Part shown: positions 20,908-29,236 of the stretch, piece after piece
How positions within the stretch are numbered: position 1 is the first letter of the stretch
Layout of the letters: each line of letters starts with the position of its first letter
Source of the DNA: an uncultured Lachnospiraceae bacterium
GTDB lineage: Bacteria > Bacillota > Clostridia > Lachnospirales > Lachnospiraceae
Reading direction: 5' to 3'
Length of the DNA stretch: 33,949 nucleotides
Assembly: GCA_900553355.1 (NCBI GenBank)
Contig: USDK01000031.1
Location: 1 to 33,949, forward strand
Position numbers and translations under genes: made by a program
The notes under the pieces: model-generated
What the model saw: only the letters and a program-made list of their open reading frames with translations
Databases searched by the model: none
Told to the model about the DNA's origin: nothing

Positions 20908-22068
20908 ATGAGTAAAAGCAAACGTGTAAATCGAAAAAGACCAGGTGATGGAACCGTTTATTTTGACTACAGTCTGCTGGCTGTGTTGATTTTTCTGATT
21001 TGTTTCGGATTAGTCATGCTGTACAGCACCAGTGCATACAGTGCGCTGGTGAATTATAATGATAGTATGTATTTTTTCAAACGTCAGATTTTATTCTGCG
21101 TTGTGGGATTTGCAGGGATGTATGTTGTTTCCAGAATAGACTATCATTTGTATATTAAGTGGGCGAAGACGCTGTATTTTGTGTCCATTGTCATGATGGC
21201 GCTGGTGCAGACTCCGCTTGGAAAAGAAGTAAACGGAGCCAGACGGTGGATTCAGCTGCCGCTGGGGCAGCAGCTTCAGCCTGCAGAGATTACAAAAATT
21301 GCGGTAATCCTGTTTATCCCGGTCCTGATCTGTCAGATGGGAAAAGAGATAAAGACACTGCAAGGTATGGGCCGGGTATTTTTGTGGGGACTTGTTGCGG
21401 CCGGCTGTGTTTTTGTACTGACGGAAAACTTAAGTACTGCGATTATCGTAATGGGGATTACCTGTGTGATGATTTTCGTAGTCCATCCAAAGACAAGACC
21501 GTTCATTGCCGTTGCCGGCATCGGGCTGGTACTTCTGCTGGTTGGCGTCCGGATTCTGGATGCGGTGATGTCTACCAGCGGGAACTTCCGTCTGCGCCGG
21601 ATCCTGGTGTGGCTGAATCCGGAGGAGTATGCATCAGAAGGCGGATACCAGATCATGCAGGCCCTGTATGCGATTGGCTCCGGCGGATTTTTCGGGAAAG
21701 GGCTGGGAAACAGTGCGCAGAAAATGGTAATTCCTGAGGTGCAGAACGATATGATCCTGTCCATTATCTGTGAAGAACTGGGTGTGTTTGGCGCGATTAT
21801 CGTGCTGGTGCTTTTTGGGCTCCTCTTGTTCCGGCTGATGTTTATTGCCCAGAATGCCCCAGATGTATATAGTTCGCTGGTGGTAACAGGGATTTTTACA
21901 CATATTGCCCTGCAGGTTCTTCTTAATGTCATGGTTGTGATCAACCTGATCCCGACTACGGGAATTACGCTGCCGTTTATCAGTTATGGCGGTACCTCCG
22001 TCTTGTTTTTGATGGCAGAAATGGGAATAGCCCTTGGTATATCCAGGAAGATAAAGTTTAAAGAATAA
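20908..22068 (+). CDS. SEDS-family glycosyltransferase, FtsW/SpoVE-like
   Basis: The start is the ATG at 20908 (GGGAG upstream), giving 386 residues with about ten membrane segments. Family signatures are MLYSTSAYSA in TM1, GARRWIQLP in the first large loop, ENLSTAIIV, the catalytic loop EVQNDMILSIICEELG (Asp281) and the terminal LPFISYGGTSVL. SEDS proteins polymerise lipid II glycan strands with a partner class B PBP. A second paralogue lies in the dcw cluster at 31638. Its place beside cotJ and outside the dcw operon suggests a sporulation (SpoVE) or elongation (RodA) role, but this cannot be settled from sequence alone. TTGCAT-18-TAAATA at 20856-20885 is a possible promoter. Confidence 0.92.
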   Translation: MSKSKRVNRKRPGDGTVYFDYSLLAVLIFLICFGLVMLYSTSAYSALVNYNDSMYFFKRQILFCVVGFAGMYVVSRIDYHLYIKWAKTLYFVSIVMMALVQTPLGKEVNGARRWIQLPLGQQLQPAEITKIAVILFIPVLICQMGKEIKTLQGMGRVFLWGLVAAGCVFVLTENLSTAIIVMGITCVMIFVVHPKTRPFIAVAGIGLVLLLVGVRILDAVMSTSGNFRLRRILVWLNPEEYASEGGYQIMQALYAIGSGGFFGKGLGNSAQKMVIPEVQNDMILSIICEELGVFGAIIVLVLFGLLLFRLMFIAQNAPDVYSSLVVTGIFTHIALQVLLNVMVVINLIPTTGITLPFISYGGTSVLFLMAEMGIALGISRKIKFKE

Positions 22069-22074
22069 AAGCCT

Positions 22075-22102
22075 TTTCAATCCGGCATAATTATGTTATG
22101 AT
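22075..22102 (+). promoter_or_regulatory. Predicted promoter of the DegV gene, with 5' hairpin
   Basis: TTTCAA (22075-22080), 16 bp and TATGAT (22097-22102) form a moderate sigma-A promoter. The predicted transcript would begin with a hairpin (ATGTAGT 22108-22114 with ACTACAT 22122-22128). Confidence 0.4.
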
Positions 22103-22187
22103 TAGGAATGTAGTATTAAAAACTACATATACTGGAAGTGGAAGACGCGCTATGAATTATAAGTAATTGCGTGCCGGGAGGTTGGAA

Positions 22188-23027
22188 ATGAGTTATAAGA
22201 TTATTGTAGACAGCTGCGGAGAACTGACGGAGGAAATGAAGGCATCAGGCCATTTTGAGACTGCTTCACTGCAGATTGATGTGGGGGGACATCATATCAT
22301 TGATGACGAGAGTTTTGATCAGGCGAAGTTTTTAAAACTGGTGGCAGAGTCATCGGAATGTCCGAAGTCATCCTGTCCGTCGCCGGAAAGATATATGGAA
22401 GGATATTGCTGTGAGGCAGACCGGGTATATGCGGTCACGCTTTCGGCAGAGTTGAGCGGATCTTATAACAGCGCGGTGCTTGGAAAGGATCTGTATCAGG
22501 AAGAGTACGGGGAAAAAGATATCTATGTATTTAACTCCAGGTCTGCGTCCGTCGGAGAAACGCTTATTGCTATGAAGATCCAGGAATGCGAAGAAAAGGG
22601 AATGGCTTTTCAGCAGGTGATTGATACAGTAGAAGCTTATATCCGGGAGCAGGATACTTATTTTGTACTGGAGACCCTGGATATTTTAAGAAAAAATGGA
22701 AGATTAACCGGAGTGAAGGCTATGGTGGCAACTGTGCTGAATATCAAACCTGTTATGGGCGCTACTGAAGCCGGGACGATCTGCCAGCTGGGTCAGGCCC
22801 GTGGGATTAAAAAGGCACTGATCAAACTGGTGGACGAGGTGGCCAGAAACTTGGTCAATTCAAAAGAAAAGGTACTGGCAATTTCTCACTGCAACTGCCG
22901 GAAAAGGGCAGAATACGTCAGAGATATGCTGAAAGCCAAGGCACAGTTCAAGGATATCATTATCCTCGATACGGCAGGAATCAGCAGCATGTATGCGGCA
23001 GACGGGGGAGTAATTGTGGTTGTATAA
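22188..23027 (+). CDS. DegV-family fatty-acid-binding protein
   Basis: The start is the ATG at 22188 with GGGAGG upstream; a GTG at 22167 precedes the RBS and is rejected. The product has 279 residues. It shows the DegV pattern: YKIIVDSCGELTEEM at the start, KSSCPSPERYME, then VYAVTLSAELSGSYNSAVL, and later TYFVLETLDILRKNGRL. DegV proteins bind long-chain fatty acids and act in fatty acid kinase systems as FakB. No kinase gene is nearby. The last residues form a beta strand (GGVIVVV). Confidence 0.92.
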   Translation: MSYKIIVDSCGELTEEMKASGHFETASLQIDVGGHHIIDDESFDQAKFLKLVAESSECPKSSCPSPERYMEGYCCEADRVYAVTLSAELSGSYNSAVLGKDLYQEEYGEKDIYVFNSRSASVGETLIAMKIQECEEKGMAFQQVIDTVEAYIREQDTYFVLETLDILRKNGRLTGVKAMVATVLNIKPVMGATEAGTICQLGQARGIKKALIKLVDEVARNLVNSKEKVLAISHCNCRKRAEYVRDMLKAKAQFKDIIILDTAGISSMYAADGGVIVVV

Positions 23028-23048
23028 TTTTCCGGATTGTGGTAGAAT
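23020..23048 (+). promoter_or_regulatory. Predicted promoter of the small membrane protein gene
   Basis: TTGTAT (23020-23025), 17 bp and TAGAAT (23043-23048) overlap the end of the DegV gene and sit 37 bp upstream of the next start. Together with the terminator at 23376 they make the gene an independent unit. Confidence 0.45.
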
Positions 23049-23084
23049 ACACTTCAGATGTTAATATAGAAGGAGTAAGATGAC

Positions 23085-23345
23085 ATGAGTCAGGAAAAGG
23101 TAGATAAATATAAAAAAGAAAAGGCAGACCGCAAAAAGAATGTAAAAAAGAAAAAAGTGCAGAATGCACTGCGTAAATGTGTGGTCGGTGTCATCGGACT
23201 TGCGCTGATCGGATGGATCGGGTATTCTGCATACGATACATACCAGTCCAACCGCCCGGTGGATGAGGTACAGATCGATTATTCTGCCATAGACGGACTG
23301 TCACAGGAGCTTGCGGCGGCACAGGAAGCTGACACGGCAGAATAA
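23085..23345 (+). CDS. Small single-pass membrane protein, function unknown
   Basis: The product has 86 residues, with GAAGGAG upstream. The N-terminal 30 residues are strongly basic (KKEKADRKKNVKKKKVQ), one membrane segment covers about residues 34-51 (VVGVIGLALIGWIGYSAY) and the outer tail is acidic (IDYSAIDGLSQELAAAQEADTAE). Topology is therefore inside-basic and outside-acidic. I recognise no family. It lies before mraZ but is separated from it by a terminator, a palindrome and a promoter, so it is not part of the dcw operon. Confidence 0.75.
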   Translation: MSQEKVDKYKKEKADRKKNVKKKKVQNALRKCVVGVIGLALIGWIGYSAYDTYQSNRPVDEVQIDYSAIDGLSQELAAAQEADTAE

Positions 23346-23375
23346 AAGCCAAAAGAAAGATAAAGATACGAATGA

Positions 23376-23406
23376 CTGTCGTACAGAAAATGTACGGCAG
23401 TTTTTT
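23376..23406 (+). terminator. Intrinsic terminator upstream of the dcw cluster
   Basis: CTGTCGTACA (23376-23385) pairs with TGTACGGCAG (23391-23400) with one G-U pair and a GAAAA loop, followed by T6. It insulates the dcw promoter from upstream transcription. Confidence 0.9.
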
Positions 23407-23447
23407 GTTGGGGACGTACACCTTTGCAAAAGGTGTACGTCCCCAAC
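23407..23447. repeat. Perfect 41-nt palindromic element (REP-like)
   Basis: GTTGGGGACGTACACCTTT (23407-23425) and its exact reverse complement (23429-23447) are separated by GCA, giving a 19-bp perfect stem. It begins at the base after the terminator T-run. Similar GGGGACG-type hairpins occur scattered in Clostridia and resemble REP palindromes mobilised by Y1 (IS200-like) transposases. No transposase is present here. Confidence 0.8.
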
Positions 23448-23515
23448 TGCGTTTGCCGGTGTCCCTGATCGTAAAATGCCCTGTCCCTCAAATGAAATTA
23501 TTTCGTAAAAAAGGG

Positions 23516-23544
23516 TTGAAATCGAGTGAAAAGTAGTTTACAAT
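23516..23544 (+). promoter_or_regulatory. Sigma-A promoter of the dcw cluster (mraZ promoter)
   Basis: TTGAAA (23516-23521), a 17-bp spacer and TACAAT (23539-23544). The first full AAGTGG repeat starts 7 bp downstream of the -10, at about the transcription start. Confidence 0.75.
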
Positions 23545-23550
23545 GGGGTC

Positions 23551-23597
23551 AAGTGGTAGAAAGTGGTTGAAAGTGGAGCCAAGTGGTAGAGAAGTGG
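23551..23597 (+). promoter_or_regulatory. MraZ operator, five AAGTGG repeats
   Basis: AAGTGG occurs at 23551, 23561, 23571, 23581 and 23592, that is at 10, 10, 10 and 11 bp spacing; a degenerate AAGTAG at 23531 is in the same phase inside the promoter. MraZ is known to bind tandem GTGG/TGGG-type repeats upstream of its own operon. This array should mediate autorepression of the dcw cluster. Confidence 0.8.
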
Positions 23598-23624
23598 AAG
23601 CCATTTGGGAGAAGGTGAAGTCTT

Positions 23625-24065
23625 ATGTTGAAAGGAGAGTACAGTCATAATATTGACACGAAGGGCAGACTTATCATTCCTGCGAAGTTTCGTGACGATT
23701 TAGGGGAGCATTTCGTCATTACCAAGGGGATGGAAAACTGTCTCTACGTATATCCGGAAGACGAATGGACAACCTTCGAGGAGAAACTGAATGCCTTACC
23801 GACCACCACCGACAAAAAAGCACGTGCATTTGCGTACTTCTTTCAAGGCGCAGCAACTGACGGAGACCTTGACAAACAAGGCAGAACACTGATCCCTGCG
23901 AACCTCAGAGAGTTTGCACAGCTGGATAAGGAAGTTGTGTTTATCGGTATGGGGAAGCGTGCCGAGATCTGGGACAAGCAGAGATGGATCGAAAAGAATA
24001 CTGAAGTGGAAGAGAGCATTGAGGATATCGCATCTGATATGGAAGCCAGCGGATTCAGTATCTAA
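23625..24065 (+). CDS. mraZ: Transcriptional regulator MraZ
   Basis: The product has 146 residues, the normal MraZ length. Two AbrB-like SpoVT half repeats are seen: GEYSHNIDTKGRLIIPAKFRDDLG (residues 3-26) and GDLDKQGRTLIPANLREFAQL (about 84-104), each with the D-x-K/Q-G-R-x-x-I-P-A core. MraZ assembles into a ring and represses the dcw operon. Five tandem AAGTGG sites in its own leader support autoregulation. rsmH follows after 12 bp, as in most bacteria. Confidence 0.97.
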   Translation: MLKGEYSHNIDTKGRLIIPAKFRDDLGEHFVITKGMENCLYVYPEDEWTTFEEKLNALPTTTDKKARAFAYFFQGAATDGDLDKQGRTLIPANLREFAQLDKEVVFIGMGKRAEIWDKQRWIEKNTEVEESIEDIASDMEASGFSI

Positions 24066-24077
24066 GAGGGAGAAGAT

Positions 24078-25013
24078 ATGGGATTCGAACACAAATCAGT
24101 ATTACTTGAAGAAACGATCAATGGATTAAACATCAGGCCGGACGGCACCTATGTGGACGGAACGCTTGGTGGAGGCGGACATGCTTATGAGATAGCGAAA
24201 CGCCTCAGTGACAAGGGGAGTATTGTAGGAATAGACCAGGATGCAGCGGCCATCGAGGCAGCAGGTATCCGCTTAAAAGACTTCGGGGAGAAAGTCACGA
24301 TAGTCCGGAGCAACTATTGTGAAATGAAGTCGCGGCTCCATGAGTTGGGAATTGACAAGGTCGATGGAATCATCCTTGATCTGGGCGTATCATCTTATCA
24401 GCTGGATACGGCAGAACGTGGATTTTCCTATCGCGAGGATGCACCTCTGGATATGCGGATGGACACACGTCAGACTATGACGGCCAGGGACATCGTCAAT
24501 GACTACAGTGAAATGGAGCTTTACCGTGTGATCCGGGACTACGGGGAGGATAAGTTTGCGAAAAATATCGCCAAACATATCGTAGCAGCGCGCGGTAAGG
24601 CACCGATCGAGACCACAGGACAGCTTTCGCAGATCATCAGGGAATCCATTCCGATGAAATATCAGAAAATGTCCGGGCACCCGGCAAAGCGGACGTTTCA
24701 GGCGATCCGGATCGAACTGAACAGAGAACTGGATGTATTAAGAGATTCTCTGGACGATATGATCGATCTCCTGGAACCAGGAGGAAGGCTTTGTATCATT
24801 ACCTTTCACTCGCTGGAAGACCGGATCGTCAAAAGTGCGTTTCGAAAGAATGAAAATCCTTGCACATGTCCGCCGGATTTTCCGGTGTGTGTATGTGGAA
24901 AGGTATCAAAAGGGAAAGTGATCACAAAAAAACCGATCCTTCCCAGTAAAGAAGAGCAGGAGTATAACAGCCGTTCAAAGAGTGCAAAACTTAGGATCTT
25001 TGAACGGGCATAG
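24078..25013 (+). CDS. rsmH: 16S rRNA (cytosine1402-N4)-methyltransferase RsmH
   Basis: The product has 311 residues (GAGGGAGAAG upstream). Residues about 28-45 hold the SAM-binding DGTLGGGGHAYEI; IILDLGVSSYQLD, RGFSYREDAPLDMRMD and the PAKRTFQAIRIELNREL block are family hallmarks, as is the late LCIITFHSLEDRIVK. It N4-methylates C1402 of 16S rRNA in the ribosomal P site. The gene also has the old name mraW and sits between mraZ and ftsL in the usual order. Confidence 0.97.
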   Translation: MGFEHKSVLLEETINGLNIRPDGTYVDGTLGGGGHAYEIAKRLSDKGSIVGIDQDAAAIEAAGIRLKDFGEKVTIVRSNYCEMKSRLHELGIDKVDGIILDLGVSSYQLDTAERGFSYREDAPLDMRMDTRQTMTARDIVNDYSEMELYRVIRDYGEDKFAKNIAKHIVAARGKAPIETTGQLSQIIRESIPMKYQKMSGHPAKRTFQAIRIELNRELDVLRDSLDDMIDLLEPGGRLCIITFHSLEDRIVKSAFRKNENPCTCPPDFPVCVCGKVSKGKVITKKPILPSKEEQEYNSRSKSAKLRIFERA

Positions 25014-25042
25014 ATGTAATTTTTTGAAAGGGGCGCGTATTT

Positions 25043-25594
25043 ATGGCAGCAAGGCGGTCATACAGCAGAGCAAATTCCAGATACACACAGACAGGTACAG
25101 GCAGAAGTACGTCTGGAATGTATGTGTATGGAAATACAGTGGCAAAACCAGCATATGAGCCTGATCCAAGAAACGTGCGCCCGGAAAAACCAAGACGAAA
25201 AGCAAGCAGCCAGGTGCGAAGGAACAGAAGGCAGGCTATGCACATGAACCCGGCCTATGTAATATTCCTGGCCGTTGCAGCTGTTGCAGCTCTGGTGATC
25301 TGTATCAATTACATTCAGCTGCAGTCAGCGATCACGGAGCATTCAAAGACAATTACGGCCATGCAGGAGGAGCTTGCAGATCTGAAAGAAGAAAATACTA
25401 CCAGAGAGAATGCAGTTCTTGATTCTGTTAATTTAGATGAAGTCCGGGAGAGGGCGCAGAATGAACTGGGAATGGTGTATGCTTCACAGGATCAGATTGT
25501 AAACTATGAAGACCCTGCAACAGACTATGTAAAGCAGTACGAAGATATTCCAGAAAGCGGAGTACTGGCACAGTCGGATAACAATGCAGGATAG
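25043..25594 (+). CDS. ftsL: FtsL-like cell division protein
   Basis: The product has 183 residues, with AAAGGGGCG upstream. About 68 cytoplasmic residues are Arg/Ser-rich, followed by one membrane segment (about 71-90, YVIFLAVAAVAALVICINYI), a periplasmic-type coiled coil (about 91-125) and a C-terminal acidic tail. This is the bitopic FtsL/septum-initiator layout. The long basic N-terminus exceeds that of Bacillus FtsL (about 117 residues) but is common in Clostridia. FtsL joins FtsQ/DivIB and DivIC to activate FtsW and its PBP. The position between rsmH and a PBP gene decides the call; sequence similarity in this family is low. Confidence 0.85.
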   Translation: MAARRSYSRANSRYTQTGTGRSTSGMYVYGNTVAKPAYEPDPRNVRPEKPRRKASSQVRRNRRQAMHMNPAYVIFLAVAAVAALVICINYIQLQSAITEHSKTITAMQEELADLKEENTTRENAVLDSVNLDEVRERAQNELGMVYASQDQIVNYEDPATDYVKQYEDIPESGVLAQSDNNAG

Positions 25595-25602
25595 GTGAGA
25601 CT

Positions 25603-27450
25603 ATGGCAAGAAAAACAAAAAGTTTCTTTCGAAAGAAATTTTCCAAGAATATGCAGAAAAAGCTAGTAATGCTCTTCGTAGCAATCATACTAGCTTTTGT
25701 TTTCTTAGTGGGAAGAATTACATATATCAATGCGGCAAATGGCAAGGACTATACCAGGATCGTGCTGGATCAGCAGCAGTATGACAGCAGGACCATCCCT
25801 TTTAAAAGGGGAGACATTGTGGACCGGAACGGCACGAAAATGGCTACCAGCGAACGTGTCTATAATGTGATCCTGGATGTGAAGGTCCTGACCAGCGATA
25901 AGGACTGTATCGAGCCTACGATCCAGGTGCTGAAGGACTGCTTTGGAATCGAAGAAGACCAGGTAAGATCCCTGATCGATGAAAGCCCGTCCAGCCGTTA
26001 CAATATTCTTCAAAAAGGCGTGGATTATGAGAAATATAAAGAATTTGAAGCCATTGATGAAGATGATGAGAATTATCCCGATGTGGCAGGAGTCTGGCTG
26101 GAAGAAGATTATGTGCGGACTTATCCATATAACACACTGGCCAGTGATGTGATCGGATTTACTGTAGATGGAAATGTAGGCAGTAATGGGATTGAAGCTT
26201 CCTATAATAATATTTTAAATGGAACCGACGGCAGAGAATATGGATATCTGGATGAAAATTCTACGGTGGAGCGGACTGTAAAAGAGGCGGTGAACGGAGA
26301 TACGGTTGTATCTACCATTGACCTGCAGGTACAGAGTATTGTAGAAAAGCACATTCTGGAATTCAATGAGCAGCATAAAAACGAAGCATCTGCCGGAGAA
26401 GGCAGTAAAAACACGGCGGTGATCGTCATGAATCCTCAGAACGGGGAGATCCTGGCGGAAGCATCCTATCCCAATTATGACCTGAATCAGCCCAGGGATC
26501 TGACGAAATACTATTCGCAGGAAGCAATCGATGCTATGACAGATGAAGAGCAGCTGGAAGTTTTGAACTCCCTGTGGAATAATTTCTGTGTCAGCGATAC
26601 CTATGAGCCTGGATCTACCTTTAAACCTTTCACAATCGCGGCAGGCCTTGAGACGGGAATCCTTACCGGGGATGAAACATATTACTGTGGTGGAATGCTG
26701 CATGTGGGCGATCATGATATTCACTGTAGCAACCGTGACGGCCACGGGACCCAGACCTTGAAGCAGGCATTGGAAAATTCCTGCAATGTGGCACTGATGG
26801 AGATCGGAGAGGCGCTTGGAGCAGAAGAATTCTGCCGGTATCAGGAACTCTTTGGATTTGGAGAGTACACCGGCATCGATCTTCCGGGTGAGGGTGAGAC
26901 GTCCGGACTTTTATACACTCCGGACAACATGGACCCGGCCAGTCTTGCGACCAATGCGTTTGGGCAGAACTTCAATGTGACCATGACACAGCTTGCGGCT
27001 TCTTTTTGTTCCCTGGTCAATGGTGGGAACTATTATGAGCCTCATGTAGTCAGACAGATTCAGGATGAGAACGGAAATGTGACAGAGAACAAGGATCCTG
27101 TGCTTTTAAAAAAGACAGTTTCTGAGGAGACCAGCGAGATCCTGAAAGACTATATGTTTGGCGTCGTAGAAGAAGGGACCGGATCTTCAGCAGCGGTAGA
27201 GGGGTATGATATAGGTGGAAAGACCGGTACAGCAGAAAAGCTGCCAAGAGGCAATGGCAAGTACCTGGTATCTTTTATCGGCTACGCACCCCAGGAAAAT
27301 CCGGAAGTCGTAGTATACGTGGTAGTAGACGAGCCTAACGTGGCAGCACAGGCGTCCAGTTCTTATGCCACAGAGCTGGCCTCTTCTATCATGAGTGAAA
27401 TCTTCCCATATCTGGGAATTTCCAAAGCGGCTGAAACAACACAGAATTAG
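25603..27450 (+). CDS. Class B penicillin-binding protein (FtsI/PBP2B-type)
   Basis: The product has 615 residues. A membrane anchor lies at about 19-40, then the PBP dimer domain (RGDIVDRNGTKMA near 69) and a transpeptidase domain with the active-site Ser338 in GSTFK (338-341 as SxxK), SCN at 393-395 and KTGT at 540-543. No PASTA domain is present. It cross-links septal peptidoglycan with an FtsW-type SEDS partner. It follows ftsL by 8 bp. A second, related PBP comes next, as in the pbpB-spoVD pair of Bacillus; which copy serves division and which sporulation is not certain, though this one keeps the standard KTG. Confidence 0.93.
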   Translation: MARKTKSFFRKKFSKNMQKKLVMLFVAIILAFVFLVGRITYINAANGKDYTRIVLDQQQYDSRTIPFKRGDIVDRNGTKMATSERVYNVILDVKVLTSDKDCIEPTIQVLKDCFGIEEDQVRSLIDESPSSRYNILQKGVDYEKYKEFEAIDEDDENYPDVAGVWLEEDYVRTYPYNTLASDVIGFTVDGNVGSNGIEASYNNILNGTDGREYGYLDENSTVERTVKEAVNGDTVVSTIDLQVQSIVEKHILEFNEQHKNEASAGEGSKNTAVIVMNPQNGEILAEASYPNYDLNQPRDLTKYYSQEAIDAMTDEEQLEVLNSLWNNFCVSDTYEPGSTFKPFTIAAGLETGILTGDETYYCGGMLHVGDHDIHCSNRDGHGTQTLKQALENSCNVALMEIGEALGAEEFCRYQELFGFGEYTGIDLPGEGETSGLLYTPDNMDPASLATNAFGQNFNVTMTQLAASFCSLVNGGNYYEPHVVRQIQDENGNVTENKDPVLLKKTVSEETSEILKDYMFGVVEEGTGSSAAVEGYDIGGKTGTAEKLPRGNGKYLVSFIGYAPQENPEVVVYVVVDEPNVAAQASSSYATELASSIMSEIFPYLGISKAAETTQN

Positions 27451-27453
27451 CAG

Positions 27454-27511
27454 AATAACCTTGTAAAAGCAGTAATAAGTTATAAAAACGGCTTTTACGA
27501 GGTTATTTTTT
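27454..27511 (+). terminator. Terminator-like hairpin enclosing the RBS of the second PBP gene
   Basis: Bases 27454-27470 pair with 27491-27507 (17 bp, one G-U pair, 20-nt loop), and a T-run continues to 27511, directly before the ATG at 27512. The only RBS-like sequence, GAGG at 27499-27502, is in the 3' arm. The hairpin can therefore stop transcription between the two PBP genes and also hide the RBS in readthrough transcripts. Confidence 0.75.
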
Positions 27512-29236
27512 ATGAAAAATAAAACTTATAACAAGCGGAAAATCCTGGTGGTTTTTTCCTGTGCGGTGCTGATCATGGCAGGACTGATCGGGAGACTTGT
27601 TTATCTGATGGTTTTTGAGGCAGATTACTATCAGGAACGGGCGGAAGAGCTACATGAAAGGGAAAGGGAGATCAAGGCGGCCAGAGGGGAAATCCTGGAT
27701 GTGAACGGCACAGTGCTTGCCACAAACCGCACAGTATGCACGATATCTGTCATCCACAGCCAGGTTACGGAGCCGGAGAAAGTGATACGGGAGCTGTCAA
27801 GGCTTCTGGAGATGGATGAGACCGGCATCAGAGAGAAAGTGGAAAAGGTATCATCCATGGAACGGATTAAGACAAATGTGGACAAAGAGACGGGAGATCA
27901 GATCAGAAATCTTGGCCTTGCCGGGGTGAAGGTGGATGAAGACTATAAAAGATATTATCCATACAACGAACTGGCCTCCAAGGTCCTGGGCTTTACCGGC
28001 GGAGATAACCAGGGAATCATCGGTCTGGAGGTGATGTATGAAGAAGATTTAAAAGGCATAAACGGGAGGATCCTTACGACCACGGACGCAAGAGGAATCG
28101 AACTGTCCCAGGTGGCAGAGGACCGGGCTGAGCCGGTTCCCGGACATTCACTTCAGATCAGCCTGGACTATAATATCCAGACCTACGCCCAGCAGATGGC
28201 GGAAAAGGTTATGGAGGAAAAGCAGGCGGAAAAGGTTGCGATCCTGATGATGAATCCTAAGAACGGAGAGATCATCGCCATGGTCAATGTACCGGAATTT
28301 AATCTGAATGATCCTTTTACGCTGAATACCGCAGACGGCGGCGCCGGGCTTAATGATGAAGAAAAGCAGGAGGCGCTGAATCAGATGTGGAGAAATGGAA
28401 GCATCAATGATACTTATGAGCCGGGGTCAACGTTTAAGATCATCACTGCCTCGGCCTGCCTGGAAGCAGGCGTGGTGGATCTTGATGATACGTTCCAGTG
28501 TCCGGGATACCGGATCGTAGAAGACCGCAAGATCCGCTGCCATAAAGTGGGAGGCCACGGAGCCGAGACTTTTGTGGAGGGGATACAGAATTCCTGCAAC
28601 CCTGTTTTTATCGATATCGGCCTAAGACTTGGGGCGGATCGTTTTTTTGAATACTTCCGGCAGTTTGGGATGATGGAGCTGACCGGCGTAGATCTGCCGG
28701 GGGAGGCAGGAACCATTATGCATAAAAAGGATGCGGTAGGGCTTGTGGAGCTGGCAACCATGAGTTTTGGGCAGTCGTTTCAGATTACTCCCATCCAGCT
28801 TGCCGCAACCGTCAGCTCCCTGATCAACGGGGGAGAACGGGTGACGCCTCATCTGGGAGTCCGGATCCTGGATGAGGAAGGAAAAGAGCTGGAAAAACTG
28901 GACTATAAGACAAAGGGCCGTGTCGTATCCGAAGAGACGTCGGCTACAATGCGTTCCCTTCTGGAAGGGGTTGTGGCCGAGGGATCCGGAAAGAATGCGT
29001 ATGTCGAAGGATACCGGATCGGCGGAAAAACGGCCACCTCCCAGACTCTTCCAAGGAGTGCGAATAAGTATATTTCTTCCTTTGTCGGATTTGCTCCTGC
29101 AGACGACCCGCAGATCCTGGCTATGTGCGTGATTTATGACCCTCAGGGCATTTATTATGGGGGAACCATTGCCGCGCCGGTGATCGGCGACATTTTCAAA
29201 AATATATTCCCCTATCTTGGCATTGAAAAACAGTAA
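27512..29236 (+). CDS. Class B penicillin-binding protein, SpoVD/FtsI-like, with KTA motif
   Basis: The product has 574 residues. A membrane anchor lies at about 11-31, then the dimer domain (ARGEILDVNGTVLATN near 55) and the transpeptidase domain: Ser306 in GSTFK (SxxK to Lys309), SCN at 361-363 and KTAT at 506-509, where the usual KTG glycine is alanine (GCC codon). There is no PASTA domain. Similarity to the previous gene is high, so they are duplicates, as pbpB and spoVD are in Bacillus. Its start directly follows a terminator hairpin that holds its RBS, which suggests control separate from the upstream PBP. It may be the sporulation (SpoVD) copy, but this is not proven. Confidence 0.9.
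   Translation: MKNKTYNKRKILVVFSCAVLIMAGLIGRLVYLMVFEADYYQERAEELHEREREIKAARGEILDVNGTVLATNRTVCTISVIHSQVTEPEKVIRELSRLLEMDETGIREKVEKVSSMERIKTNVDKETGDQIRNLGLAGVKVDEDYKRYYPYNELASKVLGFTGGDNQGIIGLEVMYEEDLKGINGRILTTTDARGIELSQVAEDRAEPVPGHSLQISLDYNIQTYAQQMAEKVMEEKQAEKVAILMMNPKNGEIIAMVNVPEFNLNDPFTLNTADGGAGLNDEEKQEALNQMWRNGSINDTYEPGSTFKIITASACLEAGVVDLDDTFQCPGYRIVEDRKIRCHKVGGHGAETFVEGIQNSCNPVFIDIGLRLGADRFFEYFRQFGMMELTGVDLPGEAGTIMHKKDAVGLVELATMSFGQSFQITPIQLAATVSSLINGGERVTPHLGVRILDEEGKELEKLDYKTKGRVVSEETSATMRSLLEGVVAEGSGKNAYVEGYRIGGKTATSQTLPRSANKYISSFVGFAPADDPQILAMCVIYDPQGIYYGGTIAAPVIGDIFKNIFPYLGIEKQ

Noticed and set aside
23551..23597. CRISPR-like array at the AAGTGG repeats
   Set aside because: Repeats are 6 bp at 10-bp spacing with no spacers; they are an MraZ operator. 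No CRISPR array, tRNA or rRNA was recognised in the window.
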